A stretch of 39,990 nt of DNA from contig CACYOR010000013.1 of the NCBI GenBank assembly GCA_902775985.1, positions 1 through 39,990 of the forward strand, written 5' to 3'. The position numbers and the translations under genes were made by a program. Below the pieces are notes generated by a model. It saw only the letters and a list, made by a program, of their open reading frames with translations. It was not told the origin of the DNA and searched no databases. Positions 1-8,153 of this stretch are shown here, piece by piece. Origin of the DNA: Oscillospiraceae bacterium (GTDB taxonomy: Bacteria > Bacillota > Clostridia > Oscillospirales > Oscillospiraceae). Each line of letters opens with the position of its first letter. The first letter of the stretch is position 1.

Positions 1-95
1 CGAGTCTCTGCACTTATGCGATTGAACCGCCGTGTACTGAACGGTACGCACGGTGGTGTGAGAGGTCGGGGCTTATTCAGCCCCTCCTACTCGAT
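1..95 (+). mobile_element. Group II intron, 3' end (domains V and VI), partial
   Basis: This is the last part of a bacterial group II intron; the rest, including any reverse transcriptase, lies upstream of the window. Domain V is seen at about 25-58: arms ACCGCCGTG and CACGGTGGT pair around a short inner stem, with the diagnostic two-base CG bulge on the 3' side. Domain VI follows: GGGGCT (68-73) pairs with AGCCCC (79-84), and the intron then ends in CCTACTCGAT at about 95. The CGC rather than AGC catalytic triad suggests bacterial class C, which typically inserts downstream of terminator hairpins. The intron end lies about 10 bases from the stop codon of the convergent gene at 106, so it may separate that gene from its terminator. 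Identification rests on remembered domain V/VI consensus. Confidence 0.8.
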
Positions 96-105
96 TAGAG
101 ACGTT

Positions 106-1317
106 TTATATCTCGGGTTCCGGCGTGTAGGAAAAATCGGTCTCGCGGACCCAGATCTCACCCGTGGAGGCGAGATACTGGCAAATCCTGACATGGATCA
201 CGCCCTCCTCGGGAATCCAGTCGGGGCGGCGGAGCACAAGTTTTTTGGTATAAGAGACTTGCGGGATCTCTTCTCCACTGTCGGTGATGAGGGTGTATTC
301 CTCCCCCACGACGATCTCCTCATATTCCTCCGGTGCGGCATGCCGCCCGTTGTACGAGATGTCGACGCTGAAGGTCAGAGGATCCCTGACCGCGTCGGGG
401 TCGTTAATGACATAGCGAATCTCGTCCGTCTCTTCCCAGGGGGTGACCACAAAGCTGTCGGCGGGAATATTCGCGTCCCAGTCCCAGCTCGGCTTCTGAT
501 AGCTTATCCCGATGCCAAGCTCAAAATCAGGCTCCACCGTAAGCGTGAGCATGTCCTCGCCGTCGCCGGCCTCGTTTTCGTACCAGGCCTTGACCGTCAG
601 TTCAAGCTCCGGCCAGGCGTTGATATCCTGATACGCCTGCAGGTTCTCCATGAACAGATCGCCTGTGGAGAGCATCGGCAGCTCATAGAGGCCGCTTGCG
701 ATCTCCTCCTCGGAGAGGAAATGATCGTAGGCCTGCTTGTCCAGCACCTTGTCTCTTACCGTGACCTGAACGGAGTGCAGCGCGCCGATGTTGTCCATGT
801 GTACGCGAGCGTGGTGCTCGTGCGAGAAAAAGAAAAAGTCGGCCGTGATCACGGGCACCTTGCTGAGCGGTGTGGGCTCCGGTATCGGCACAGCGACGGG
901 CTTCGGCGTCGGCGCAGCGTCTGTCTCCGGCGCCGCGCCCGGATTGCTTGACGGCTGCGTCGCGGCCGTCGCGGCAGGTGCGCTCGGCACAAGGGGAGCG
1001 CCGGGCGAATGAGAGCCCCGGCTCGCAGACGAAGCGGGCCAGGTCGCGATCACAAGCACGCAGGCTGCCAACGCAAAGAGCAGCCGCTTCCCTTTGCGAC
1101 GAGCGCGGCGAGACGGGGGAGCATCCCCACTGCCGCGACCGGGCGGGTCAAATTCCCTGTCTGGATCGGGGTTGGCATAGTCCGGACGCGGCGGCGGGGA
1201 AAACTCGCTCTCCGTGTCGGGCGGATAAAACTCCGCCTCCTCACACGGCGCAGAGAACCCTTCTGATTCAGGAGGATACTCCTCCCAAATCGGATATTCA
1301 TGATCCATCTTTGCCAT
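106..1317 (-). CDS. Membrane-anchored hypothetical protein with acidic Pro-rich cytoplasmic head
   Basis: I do not recognise a named family for this 403-residue protein. Residues 1-75 are acidic and proline-rich (repeats such as YPPESE, FSPPPRP). A basic patch RRARRKGKR (about 70-78) precedes one hydrophobic segment (about 79-95), consistent with a single-pass type II membrane protein with a small internal head. An Ala/Pro/Thr linker (100-150) leads to an outer domain of about 250 residues rich in beta-strand-like sequence and acidic residues, ending YTPEPEI. The start lies 6 bases after the mscS stop codon and has no good ribosome site of its own, so it is probably translationally coupled to mscS. 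An ATG three codons later is an alternative start. A role at the envelope is only a guess. Confidence 0.75.
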   Translation of the reverse strand: MAKMDHEYPIWEEYPPESEGFSAPCEEAEFYPPDTESEFSPPPRPDYANPDPDREFDPPGRGSGDAPPSRRARRKGKRLLFALAACVLVIATWPASSASRGSHSPGAPLVPSAPAATAATQPSSNPGAAPETDAAPTPKPVAVPIPEPTPLSKVPVITADFFFFSHEHHARVHMDNIGALHSVQVTVRDKVLDKQAYDHFLSEEEIASGLYELPMLSTGDLFMENLQAYQDINAWPELELTVKAWYENEAGDGEDMLTLTVEPDFELGIGISYQKPSWDWDANIPADSFVVTPWEETDEIRYVINDPDAVRDPLTFSVDISYNGRHAAPEEYEEIVVGEEYTLITDSGEEIPQVSYTKKLVLRRPDWIPEEGVIHVRICQYLASTGEIWVRETDFSYTPEPEI

Positions 1318-1323
1318 AGCGCA

Positions 1324-2175
1324 TCAGCCGTTATGGACATCGAGCTGCGGGAAGGGGCACTCCACGCCCAGTTTACGAAAGCCGAGAAGCAGGTCGTGGT
1401 TAAGGATACGCGGAACCGAAAAAATGTTGCCCTCTTCAATCTCAACGATAAATTTCAGCGTGATGCCGGAGGCGCCGAGCTCCTGCACGCCGAGATAGCG
1501 CGGAGCGGAGAGCATGACGTCCTGGTGGCGGCTGTAGATGTCCTGCATCAGCGCGGGGATCTGCTGCTCCAGCTTTTCCAGATCTGTGGGATAGGGAATG
1601 TCGATGGACGCGGCGGCAATCGAGGCGTTGTCCGAGCGGTTGAGGATATTTTTCATGTCGGAATTGTTGACGATCTTGATATTCCTGCCGGTGTCCATAA
1701 TGGACGTGGTGCGGATGCCGATTTCCTTTACGGTGCCGCGAAAGCCGTTGACCTCGACGATATCGCCCACATTATACTGATTTTCAAACAGCATGAAAAA
1801 GCCGGTGACGACGTCGGCAATCAGACTTTCCGCGCCAAAGCCGATGACGAGCGCGACGATGCCGACGCTGGCGACAATGGTGTTGACGTCAACGCCGAAA
1901 AGGGACAGACCCCAGCAGAGGATCACGATGGCGGCGACATAGCGAGTGAGACTGGATAGAATGGTTAGAACAGTCCTGCCGCGATGAGATGCGACCTTGA
2001 TCGCACCGAAAATCAGCACCAGCAGTCCGGCACAGAACAGGACGAGCGCTGCCATCGAAACGACCTTGAAGATGGGATGCGGTAAGGCAAACCGGTCAAG
2101 CGCCCAGAAAGCCAGACAAACGGCAAGCGCGGCGGCCAGTTTTCCGATCACGGATGGAGATGATTTCTTGTCCAT
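1324..2175 (-). CDS. mscS: Small-conductance mechanosensitive channel, MscS family
   Basis: The 283-residue protein has the MscS layout: an N-terminal pair of membrane helices (about 12-65), a third helix rich in small residues (VNTIVASVGIVALVIGFGAE, roughly 95-115) that lines the pore, then the beta domain motif GDIVEVNGFRGTVKEIGIR and the phrase NIKIVNNSDMKNI typical of the family. Such channels open under membrane tension to release solutes during hypo-osmotic shock. The start at 2175 is preceded by GAAAGGAGT with good spacing; an in-frame start 9 codons upstream (2202) is less likely. The membrane-protein gene at 1317 follows directly and is probably coupled to it. Confidence 0.93.
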   Translation of the reverse strand: MDKKSSPSVIGKLAAALAVCLAFWALDRFALPHPIFKVVSMAALVLFCAGLLVLIFGAIKVASHRGRTVLTILSSLTRYVAAIVILCWGLSLFGVDVNTIVASVGIVALVIGFGAESLIADVVTGFFMLFENQYNVGDIVEVNGFRGTVKEIGIRTTSIMDTGRNIKIVNNSDMKNILNRSDNASIAAASIDIPYPTDLEKLEQQIPALMQDIYSRHQDVMLSAPRYLGVQELGASGITLKFIVEIEEGNIFSVPRILNHDLLLGFRKLGVECPFPQLDVHNG

Positions 2176-2220
2176 GTGGGGTACTCCTTTCTCAAAATAC
2201 AACAGGAACGCTTATCGAAA

Positions 2221-2235
2221 GCCGACCTCGTCGGC
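2221..2235 (-). terminator. Weak terminator-like hairpin after the small unknown gene
   Basis: GCCGAC-CTC-GTCGGC forms a 6-bp stem. On the minus strand it is followed by TTTCGATAAG, a poor T-tract. It may give partial termination between the 108-residue gene and mscS. Confidence 0.35.
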
Positions 2236-2257
2236 GGGTACACGAAAAGAAAAACGA

Positions 2258-2584
2258 TCAGGCCGGCTCGTAAGAGCGGCTTTTTTCGTTGCCGTCGGCA
2301 TCGTATTCGATATTTTCCATCACGGAGTGGTCGACGCGCGAGAGCTTTTTGATGACGAGACCCTGCCCCTGCAGGTTGTACACCCAGATCTTATAGCCCG
2401 GGAATTCCGGGTCGGGCTTGTTGAAAACCGAGGTGGTGTTGAGACGACAGAACTTGGCGCGTCCCTCGGCCGTGTCGAGCAGATCGCCGGGACCGTTGTA
2501 ATATAGCTCGTCCTTCATGGCCTTCTGCTTGAATTCCTCCCAGTTTTCGTCCTCGACCTTCATAACATCTTTCGGATCGATCAT
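2258..2584 (-). CDS. Small hypothetical protein (108 aa)
   Basis: A soluble acidic protein that I cannot assign to a family. It begins MIDPKDVMKVEDENWEEF and has no membrane segment, signal peptide or cysteine motif; the centre reads as alternating strands (YKIWVYNLQGQGLVIKKL) and may be a small alpha+beta domain. The start at 2584 is chosen because GAGGAGG lies 7-8 bases before it; an in-frame extension to 2650 would place the ribosome site inside the gene. A promoter (TTGCTA, 17 bases, TATTCT) lies at 2622-2650. It is a separate unit from glnN, which diverges from it. Confidence 0.75.
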   Translation of the reverse strand: MIDPKDVMKVEDENWEEFKQKAMKDELYYNGPGDLLDTAEGRAKFCRLNTTSVFNKPDPEFPGYKIWVYNLQGQGLVIKKLSRVDHSVMENIEYDADGNEKSRSYEPA

Positions 2585-2621
2585 GGAAAAAAACCTCCTC
2601 ATTTCGGGAACTGTTTTCTTC

Positions 2622-2650
2622 AGAATATCATACTTTCCATACCGTAGCAA
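2622..2650 (-). promoter_or_regulatory. Predicted sigma-A promoter for the 108-aa gene
   Basis: On the minus strand TTGCTA (2650-2645) and TATTCT (2627-2622) are separated by 17 bases, about 40 bases before the chosen start codon. Confidence 0.5.
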
Positions 2651-2696
2651 GAGGAAAGAAACAACTCGCTAAAGCGCAACAGCACGGAAAAATCCA

Positions 2697-2725
2697 TTGA
2701 CAAATGTGAGAATTGGCCTTAACAT
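2697..2725 (+). promoter_or_regulatory. Predicted sigma-A promoter for glnN
   Basis: A perfect -35 TTGACA (2697-2702) and -10 TAACAT (2720-2725) are separated by 17 bases. The leader is short, and GGAGGG lies just before the ATG at 2762. No clear GlnR-type operator was seen. Confidence 0.7.
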
Positions 2726-2761
2726 ACTTTTATTCTGACAATTCGGAACGGAGGGCCGCCT

Positions 2762-4855
2762 ATGAACACGCTCACAGAGTATTTCGGGTCAATGGTATTC
2801 AACGATTCCGTCATGCGCTCCCGCCTGCCGCGGGACGTCTTTAAGCAGGTCCAGCGTTCCATCAACGAAGGAAAGCGACTTGACAGCGAGGCGGCAAACA
2901 TCGTGGCGAACGCGATGAAGGACTGGGCGATCGAGAAGGGCGCGACCCATTTTACCCACTGGTTCCAGCCGATGACCGGCATCACGGCCGAAAAGCACGA
3001 CAGCTTTATCTCGCCGATCGACGGCGGTAAGGTGATCATGGAGTTTTCCGGCAAGGAGCTGATCCAGGGCGAGCCGGACGCCTCCAGCTTTCCGTCAGGC
3101 GGGCTGCGCGCTACCTTTGAGGCGCGGGGCTACACCGCATGGGATCCTACGTCGTATGCCTTTATCAAGGACGGCGTGCTCTGCATCCCGACGGCCTTCT
3201 GCTCCTATGGGGGAGAGGCGCTGGACAAGAAAACGCCGCTGCTTCGCTCTATGGAGGCGCTCAACCGTCAGGCGATGCGCGTGCTGCGCCTGTTCGGCAA
3301 TGAGGACGTGACCAATGTCAAGACGACTGTCGGCCCGGAGCAGGAGTATTTTCTGATCGATCGCAGCGTATATGAAAAGCGCCGCGATCTCTGCTATACC
3401 GGCCGGACGCTCTTCGGCGCGCTGCCGCCGAAGGGGCAGGAGCTTGACGACCACTATTTCGGCTCGATCAAGCCGCGCGTCGCCGCCTTTATGAAGGAGC
3501 TGGATGACGAGCTTTGGAAGCTTGGCATCATGGCAAAAACCGAGCATAACGAGGTCGCCCCCGGGCAGCACGAGCTGGCGCCGATCTTTACGACGACAAA
3601 TATCGCCGCAGACCACAACCAGCTGACGATGGAGCTGATGCAGAAGATCGCGCGCAAGCACGACATGGTCTGTCTGCTGCACGAAAAGCCTTTTGCCGGC
3701 GTCAACGGCAGCGGCAAGCATAACAACTGGTCGATCATGACGAACACCGGCGTCAATCTGCTCGAGCCGGGCGACACGCCTTATGAGAACGCCCAGTTCC
3801 TGCTGTTCCTCTGTGCGGTGCTGCAGGCGGTGGACGATTATCAGGATATGCTGCGGCTCTCCGTCACCTCCGCGTCGAACGATCACCGGCTGGGCGCCAG
3901 CGAGGCGCCGCCCGCAGTCGTTTCGATGTACGTCGGCGACGAGCTCGAAGAGATCCTTTCATGCATCGAAAAGGATGAGCCCTACGGCGGCAAGGAAAAG
4001 GAACTGATCAAGGTCGGCGTCCATGTGATGCCCAAGCTGCCCAAGGATACGACCGACCGCAACCGCACCTCGCCCTTTGCCTTTACGGGCAATAAGTTTG
4101 AGTTCCGCATGCCGGGCGCGTCGGCTTCGATTTCCGGTCCGAACGTGGTGATCAATACGGCCGTGGCGGAATCACTGCGCCAGTATGCAGACGTGCTGGA
4201 AAAGGCTGAGGATTTTGAGGGCGCGCTCCACCGTCTGATCCACGACGTGATCGCCGCGCACAAGAAAATCCTCTTCAACGGAAACGGCTATGACGACGCC
4301 TGGATCCGGGAGGCAGAGAGCAGGGGACTTTATAATCTGCCTGCCACGCCGGACTGCGTGCCCTGCTATCTGAGCGAGAAAAACACCAAGCTTTTCACGG
4401 CGCACCGCGTCTATACTCCGGCGGAGCTGAAAGCACGCTATGAAATCAAGCTTGATACCTACAACAAGGTCGTCAAGATCGAGGCGCAGACCATGGTCAA
4501 CATGGTGTGGAAGGATATCCTGCCCGCCGTCAGCGCGTACAGCGCGTCACTGGCTGAAGCGGCGCTGTCCAAGGAGGCGCTCGGTGCAGGCGTAAACACT
4601 GCCTTTGAACGCGCGACCGCCGCAAAGCTCAGCGAGCTGATGCGTGATACGGCGGAGCGCGCAGAGGCCTTGAAGGCGGCGAATGAGAAGGCAAAGGCCG
4701 AGCCGGAAGCGCTTGTTCGTGCGCGCCTTTACCACGACGAGGTGCTCGTGGCCATGGAGCGTCTGCGTGAGAGCGTGGACGCGATGGAGGTGCTGTGCGA
4801 CCGCGAGGTCTGGCCGTATCCGACCTATGGAGATATCCTCTTCAGCGTCAAATAA
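2762..4855 (+). CDS. glnN: Glutamine synthetase type III
   Basis: This enzyme makes glutamine from glutamate, ammonia and ATP and is a main entry point for ammonia. At 697 residues it matches the long GSIII subfamily (about 700), not the 440-470 of GSI. It shows the GSIII opening ([15 protein letters not shown]), [10 protein letters not shown], the glutamate/metal region [16 protein letters not shown], the [13 protein letters not shown]-site motif, and the family signature [20 protein letters not shown]. The extra C-terminal helical region (about 560-690) is also GSIII-like. The start follows GGAGGG with normal spacing. It is monocistronic: its own promoter lies upstream and a shared bidirectional hairpin follows. 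Confidence 0.97.
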   Translation: MNTLTEYFGSMVFNDSVMRSRLPRDVFKQVQRSINEGKRLDSEAANIVANAMKDWAIEKGATHFTHWFQPMTGITAEKHDSFISPIDGGKVIMEFSGKELIQGEPDASSFPSGGLRATFEARGYTAWDPTSYAFIKDGVLCIPTAFCSYGGEALDKKTPLLRSMEALNRQAMRVLRLFGNEDVTNVKTTVGPEQEYFLIDRSVYEKRRDLCYTGRTLFGALPPKGQELDDHYFGSIKPRVAAFMKELDDELWKLGIMAKTEHNEVAPGQHELAPIFTTTNIAADHNQLTMELMQKIARKHDMVCLLHEKPFAGVNGSGKHNNWSIMTNTGVNLLEPGDTPYENAQFLLFLCAVLQAVDDYQDMLRLSVTSASNDHRLGASEAPPAVVSMYVGDELEEILSCIEKDEPYGGKEKELIKVGVHVMPKLPKDTTDRNRTSPFAFTGNKFEFRMPGASASISGPNVVINTAVAESLRQYADVLEKAEDFEGALHRLIHDVIAAHKKILFNGNGYDDAWIREAESRGLYNLPATPDCVPCYLSEKNTKLFTAHRVYTPAELKARYEIKLDTYNKVVKIEAQTMVNMVWKDILPAVSAYSASLAEAALSKEALGAGVNTAFERATAAKLSELMRDTAERAEALKAANEKAKAEPEALVRARLYHDEVLVAMERLRESVDAMEVLCDREVWPYPTYGDILFSVK

Positions 4856-4870
4856 ATGCTTAAAATGAGA

Positions 4871-4903
4871 AAAAGCTGCACACCGAGACGGTGTGCAGCT
4901 TTT
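4871..4903. terminator. Bidirectional terminator between glnN and the degV gene
   Basis: A perfect 14-bp stem (AAAAGCTGCACACC at 4871-4884 with its complement at 4890-4903) has a 5-base loop. It ends in T-runs on either strand, so it serves both convergent genes. Confidence 0.93.
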
Positions 4904-4915
4904 TTATAAGTCAGC

Positions 4916-5764
4916 TTATTCGTTGATGAACAGAACGCCGAGCGTTTTCGGCCCGCAGTGAGAGGCAACGGTGCAGCCGGCGGTCGTGTGGTGGATCTCC
5001 TGCACGGGGATGAGGGAGCGGACAAGCTCGTCCAGCTCGCGCAGCGTCTCATCCTCAATCTCACCGGAGTTGGTGATGAAGACATGGCCGGGACGGACGG
5101 ATTTGCCGGCAAGGCGTTCTGTCACATACTGCTTGTAAACGGACTTCATATTGCCGCGATATTTTTTGTAAACACCGAGCTTGCCACCGTTCATCTCAAG
5201 AGCGGGCTTGAGATGCAGCAGGTTCGCGCCGAGCGCGGCGACGCCGGAGCAGCGGCCGCCTTTCCACATGAACTCCAGCGTGTCGAGGACAAAGCTGGTG
5301 TCCACCTTGTCGGTGAGGGAGGTGATATGCTCCGCGATCTCACGCGCGGACATGCCGCGGTCACGGCACTCGGCCGCCTCGATCACAAGAAGACCGACGC
5401 CCGTTGAGAGCATCCGGCTGTCGACGGGGTAGACGCCGCCGAGCTCCTCGGCCGCGATGCAGGCTGTGGAAAAGGTGCTCGACAGCTCCGAACTGATGTC
5501 GAGATGGACGATCTCATATCCCTCGTCGAGATAGGGGCGGAAGAAATCCAAAAAACGCTGGACGGACGGCGCAGAGGTTTTCGGCAGAGTTCCGTCGGCG
5601 CGATAGCGGCGATACATATCGGCCGGCGTGAAGTTCAATCCATCGTAGTAGCTCTCATCTCCCAAAAGAATAGAGAGAGGAAGCACCTTGACGGAATAAC
5701 GCTCGACAAGCTCCGGCGAGAGATCGCAGGTGCTGTCGGCAGTAATGATAACGGATTTGCTCAT
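4916..5764 (-). CDS. DegV family fatty-acid-binding protein
   Basis: A 282-residue DegV-family protein. Known members bind a fatty acid between two domains and, as FakB subunits, present it to the kinase FakA for incorporation of exogenous fatty acids into phospholipid. The family pattern is clear: ITADSTCDLSPELVERY at the N-terminus, KTSAPSVQRF, the segment IVHLDISSELSSTFSTA, and the C-terminal ITNSGEIEDETLRELDELV. No membrane segment is present. AGAGGAACCC precedes the start. No fakA-like gene is visible here, so the ligand and partner cannot be told from context. Confidence 0.93.
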   Translation of the reverse strand: MSKSVIITADSTCDLSPELVERYSVKVLPLSILLGDESYYDGLNFTPADMYRRYRADGTLPKTSAPSVQRFLDFFRPYLDEGYEIVHLDISSELSSTFSTACIAAEELGGVYPVDSRMLSTGVGLLVIEAAECRDRGMSAREIAEHITSLTDKVDTSFVLDTLEFMWKGGRCSGVAALGANLLHLKPALEMNGGKLGVYKKYRGNMKSVYKQYVTERLAGKSVRPGHVFITNSGEIEDETLRELDELVRSLIPVQEIHHTTAGCTVASHCGPKTLGVLFINE

Positions 5765-5804
5765 TTAGGGTTCCTCTTTACTGTGTTTTTTCACAATTTC
5801 TGTC

Positions 5805-5833
5805 ATTATATCACTGTAATGGAGAAAGAGCAA
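5805..5833 (-). promoter_or_regulatory. Predicted sigma-A promoter for the degV gene
   Basis: On the minus strand TTGCTC (5833-5828) and a perfect TATAAT (5810-5805) are separated by 17 bases, 40 bases before the start codon. Confidence 0.65.
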
Positions 5834-5882
5834 GAGCGAAGTCCGCTTTCCGGGAGATTTTGGGAAAATGGCGGCACGACAC

Positions 5883-5911
5883 TTGAAAAGTCTTAGGAAA
5901 TAGAACATAAT
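5883..5911 (+). promoter_or_regulatory. Predicted sigma-A promoter for the tatD gene
   Basis: TTGAAA (5883-5888) and CATAAT (5906-5911) are separated by 17 bases, about 45 bases before the chosen start. Confidence 0.6.
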
Positions 5912-5955
5912 AGACAGCGTAAACGCGCGCCGACAGAGTGACAAGGAGCCGAAAG

Positions 5956-6717
5956 ATGATTTTTGACACGCATGCCCACTATGACGACAAGGCCTTTGAC
6001 GAAGACCGGGAGGAGCTTCTCTCATCAATGCCGTTAAAGGGAGTCGGATTGATCCTTGATCCCGGATGCGACGTAATAAGCAGTAAGACGGCGCTCGCAC
6101 TCTCTGAGAAGTATCCATATGTCTATGCGGCTGTCGGGATCCATCCGGAGGAGTTGGGGGAGGATCCGCACAGCGCTCTTGAAGAGATCCAAAAGCTCGC
6201 GGCGCACAAAAAATGCCGGGCGATCGGAGAGATCGGACTGGATTACTATTGGGACGTGAGCCGAAAAGAGGAGCAAAAGGAGATCTTTGCCGCGCAGCTT
6301 GCGCTCGCCTGCGAGCTGGATCTGCCGGTGATCGTTCACAACCGTGAGGCGCATGGCGACTGCCTGGAGATCGTCAGCCGCTTTCCGGCGGCGAGGGGCG
6401 TGTTCCACTGCTTTTCCGGCAGCGCGGAGACGGCGGAGGAGCTGCTGCGGCGCGGGTGGTATCTCGGCTTTGACGGACCGGTGACCTATAAGAATGCGCG
6501 CAAAGCGCTTGAGGTGCTTGCGATCACGCCGCTCGAGCGGCTTCTGGTGGAGACGGACAGCCCCTATATGAGCCCGGTGCCGATGCGCGGAAAACGGAAT
6601 GACTCGTCCAATTTGGTTTATATCATTAATAAAATCGCAGAAGTCAAGGGACTCGCGCCCGAAGAGATCGAACGAATCACCTTTGAAAACGGAAAGAGAC
6701 TGTTCCGCATATCATGA
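5956..6717 (+). CDS. tatD: TatD family metal-dependent DNase
   Basis: A 253-residue TIM-barrel hydrolase of the TatD/YcfH type, which cleaves DNA using two metal ions. Metal ligands and motifs are all visible: DTHAHYDD at residues 4-11, the IGEIGLDYYWD motif with its conserved Glu, a histidine in VIVHNREAH, the histidine of GVFHCFSGS, and ETDSPYM near the C-terminus. The start at 5956 follows AAGGAG with 8-base spacing; an upstream in-frame start at 5938 would add MTRSRK and lacks a ribosome site. It stands alone with its own promoter and is followed by a hairpin. The family has also been linked to RNA and DNA quality control, which cannot be distinguished here. Confidence 0.95.
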   Translation: MIFDTHAHYDDKAFDEDREELLSSMPLKGVGLILDPGCDVISSKTALALSEKYPYVYAAVGIHPEELGEDPHSALEEIQKLAAHKKCRAIGEIGLDYYWDVSRKEEQKEIFAAQLALACELDLPVIVHNREAHGDCLEIVSRFPAARGVFHCFSGSAETAEELLRRGWYLGFDGPVTYKNARKALEVLAITPLERLLVETDSPYMSPVPMRGKRNDSSNLVYIINKIAEVKGLAPEEIERITFENGKRLFRIS

Positions 6718-6721
6718 AAAG

Positions 6722-6747
6722 AACGCCGCTCCGAGAGGAGCGGCGTT
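6722..6747. terminator. Hairpin terminator between the tatD and capA-like genes
   Basis: AACGCCGCTCC (6722-6732) pairs with GGAGCGGCGTT (6737-6747) around GAGA. The downstream T content is modest on the plus strand. The minus-strand gene also ends just beyond it, so it probably acts for both. Confidence 0.75.
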
Positions 6748-6759
6748 TGTTATTGTATC

Positions 6760-7992
6760 TTATTGATGCTGGGAGTGCCAGTCGCTGTAATCGGCCTGAC
6801 CGTCGGGCCCGGCATAGCTGCCGTCGATTTTGCTCAGGGCGCGGTTATAGTCGTCGGAACCCTCTTCATAAGGCGTCGGGCGGAAGTCGTTATAGTCCGT
6901 CTTGGGCCTGCGCACGGCGGCGGAGAGGTTTGGGTCGGTGACGGGCAGGCTGCTGACGCAGCAGGGAATGATGTCATAGCCCGTGATACTGACCGTGCCG
7001 TCCGTGCTGCGCTCGACCTTCAGCTGGACAATGGCGGTATCCTGGTCGGAGGGGAAGGAGGAACCGCCAAATATGAAGTTGCCCATCGAGTAGAGGATGA
7101 CGCCGCCGTTGTATTCCTCCATCGGCTGCAGACAGTGAGGATGAGAGCCGTAGATGATGTCCGCACCCTCGTCGATGCAGCGACGACAGATATTGACCGT
7201 TTCGGGCGTTCTCTGCTCGGGGTAGTAGTTCAGCTCGATGCCCATGTGGAAAGCACAGATGATGAGATCCGGATCCTCTTCTTTCAGCGCGTGGATCGCG
7301 GCGACGGCCTTTTCCTCATCGGGGCGGAAATCGCCATAGGCGTTGCTGAACTGGCAATAGATGCCGAGACGCAGCCCGTTCGGCGTCGTCACGATCTGAT
7401 ATTCGTCGTTCTTGCCGTAGGCGATGCCGTATTCTTCGAGCGTGGCCCAGGTGTCGCGCTTGCCGGCCGTATGGAAGTCATCCGAGTGGTTGTTGGCCGT
7501 TGTGACAAAGTCGACACCGCCCTCGAGCAGAATGTTGGCCGAGGTGGTCGGCGCACGGAAGGAAAAGGTCTCGATCGAAGAGAGATACTGGTCGGAGAAG
7601 GTACACTCAAGATTACCGATGGTATATTCATCATCGCTGAAATACTGCACGACGTTGGAGAAGGGATAGCCGTAATCGCCGTTCATCGTGGCTTCAAAAT
7701 GCACCGGCGTGCCGGGCGCACCCGTCAGCGTCAGATCGCCGATGAAGCTGAGCGTATACACCTCGGGCTCAGGCTCAGGGGTCGGCTCGGGAGTCGGCTC
7801 CGGTGTAGGTGCGGCTGCCTCGGGGGTGGCCTCCGGCTCAGATACGACGGGAGCGACGCTTTCCACCACGGGGGGAGGCGTATTCACGTCCGTGTTGAGG
7901 AAGGAGCCGGAGAGATCGGAGCGCATGAAAAGAAGGATGCCAAGCATGGCAACAGCGCAGAGAAGGGCAAGCGTACCAAACAACTTTTTCAT
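6760..7992 (-). CDS. CapA family protein (poly-gamma-glutamate/capsule type metallophosphatase fold)
   Basis: A 410-residue exported protein. An N-terminal hydrophobic segment (about 5-22) forms a signal anchor, followed by a Pro/Glu/Thr linker with repeated PEPT units (about 55-77). The PGA_cap calcineurin-like domain then begins at LSFIGDLTL and carries NLECTF, the TTANNHSDD metal-binding motif, AFHMG, GSHPHCLQ and YSMGNFIFG. Related proteins (PgsA/CapA) take part in poly-gamma-glutamate or capsule production, but no pgsBC genes are nearby, so only a cell-surface hydrolase-like role is supported. AGG-type ribosome site and promoter lie upstream. The linker repeats are coding and are not a CRISPR array. 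Confidence 0.88.
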   Translation of the reverse strand: MKKLFGTLALLCAVAMLGILLFMRSDLSGSFLNTDVNTPPPVVESVAPVVSEPEATPEAAAPTPEPTPEPTPEPEPEVYTLSFIGDLTLTGAPGTPVHFEATMNGDYGYPFSNVVQYFSDDEYTIGNLECTFSDQYLSSIETFSFRAPTTSANILLEGGVDFVTTANNHSDDFHTAGKRDTWATLEEYGIAYGKNDEYQIVTTPNGLRLGIYCQFSNAYGDFRPDEEKAVAAIHALKEEDPDLIICAFHMGIELNYYPEQRTPETVNICRRCIDEGADIIYGSHPHCLQPMEEYNGGVILYSMGNFIFGGSSFPSDQDTAIVQLKVERSTDGTVSITGYDIIPCCVSSLPVTDPNLSAAVRRPKTDYNDFRPTPYEEGSDDYNRALSKIDGSYAGPDGQADYSDWHSQHQ

Positions 7993-8041
7993 CTATTTTA
8001 ACCTCGCAGCTGGAATGTCGAATCATGCATAAAACAGATGT

Positions 8042-8070
8042 ATTATAAAGAAGAATCTCTGGGAAAGCAA
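8042..8070 (-). promoter_or_regulatory. Predicted sigma-A promoter for the capA-like gene
   Basis: On the minus strand TTGCTT (8070-8065) and a perfect TATAAT (8047-8042) are 17 bases apart, about 50 bases before the start codon. Confidence 0.65.
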
Positions 8071-8101
8071 GAGAGGATTCTTATTTTTCCCCGTTAAAAG
8101 C

Positions 8102-8141
8102 AAAAAAATACCGGCTTCCCGCTCAATCGGGAAGCCGGTAT
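8102..8141 (-). terminator. Rho-independent terminator of hppA
   Basis: A perfect 13-bp stem (8108-8120 with 8129-8141) with an 8-base loop is followed on the minus strand by a run of seven T residues. It sits just after the hppA stop codon. Confidence 0.92.
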
Positions 8142-8153
8142 CGAATGTGCGGA

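Noticed and set aside
16-951. Long plus-strand open frame of 311 codons
   Set aside because: It begins inside the group II intron 3' end, has no ribosome site and is antisense to the membrane-protein gene; its arginine/glycine-rich composition is typical of shadow frames in GC-rich DNA.
7755-7825. Short tandem repeat that might suggest a CRISPR or minisatellite
   Set aside because: It encodes the Pro/Glu/Thr linker of the CapA-like protein; units are 12 bases or fewer, in frame and without spacers.
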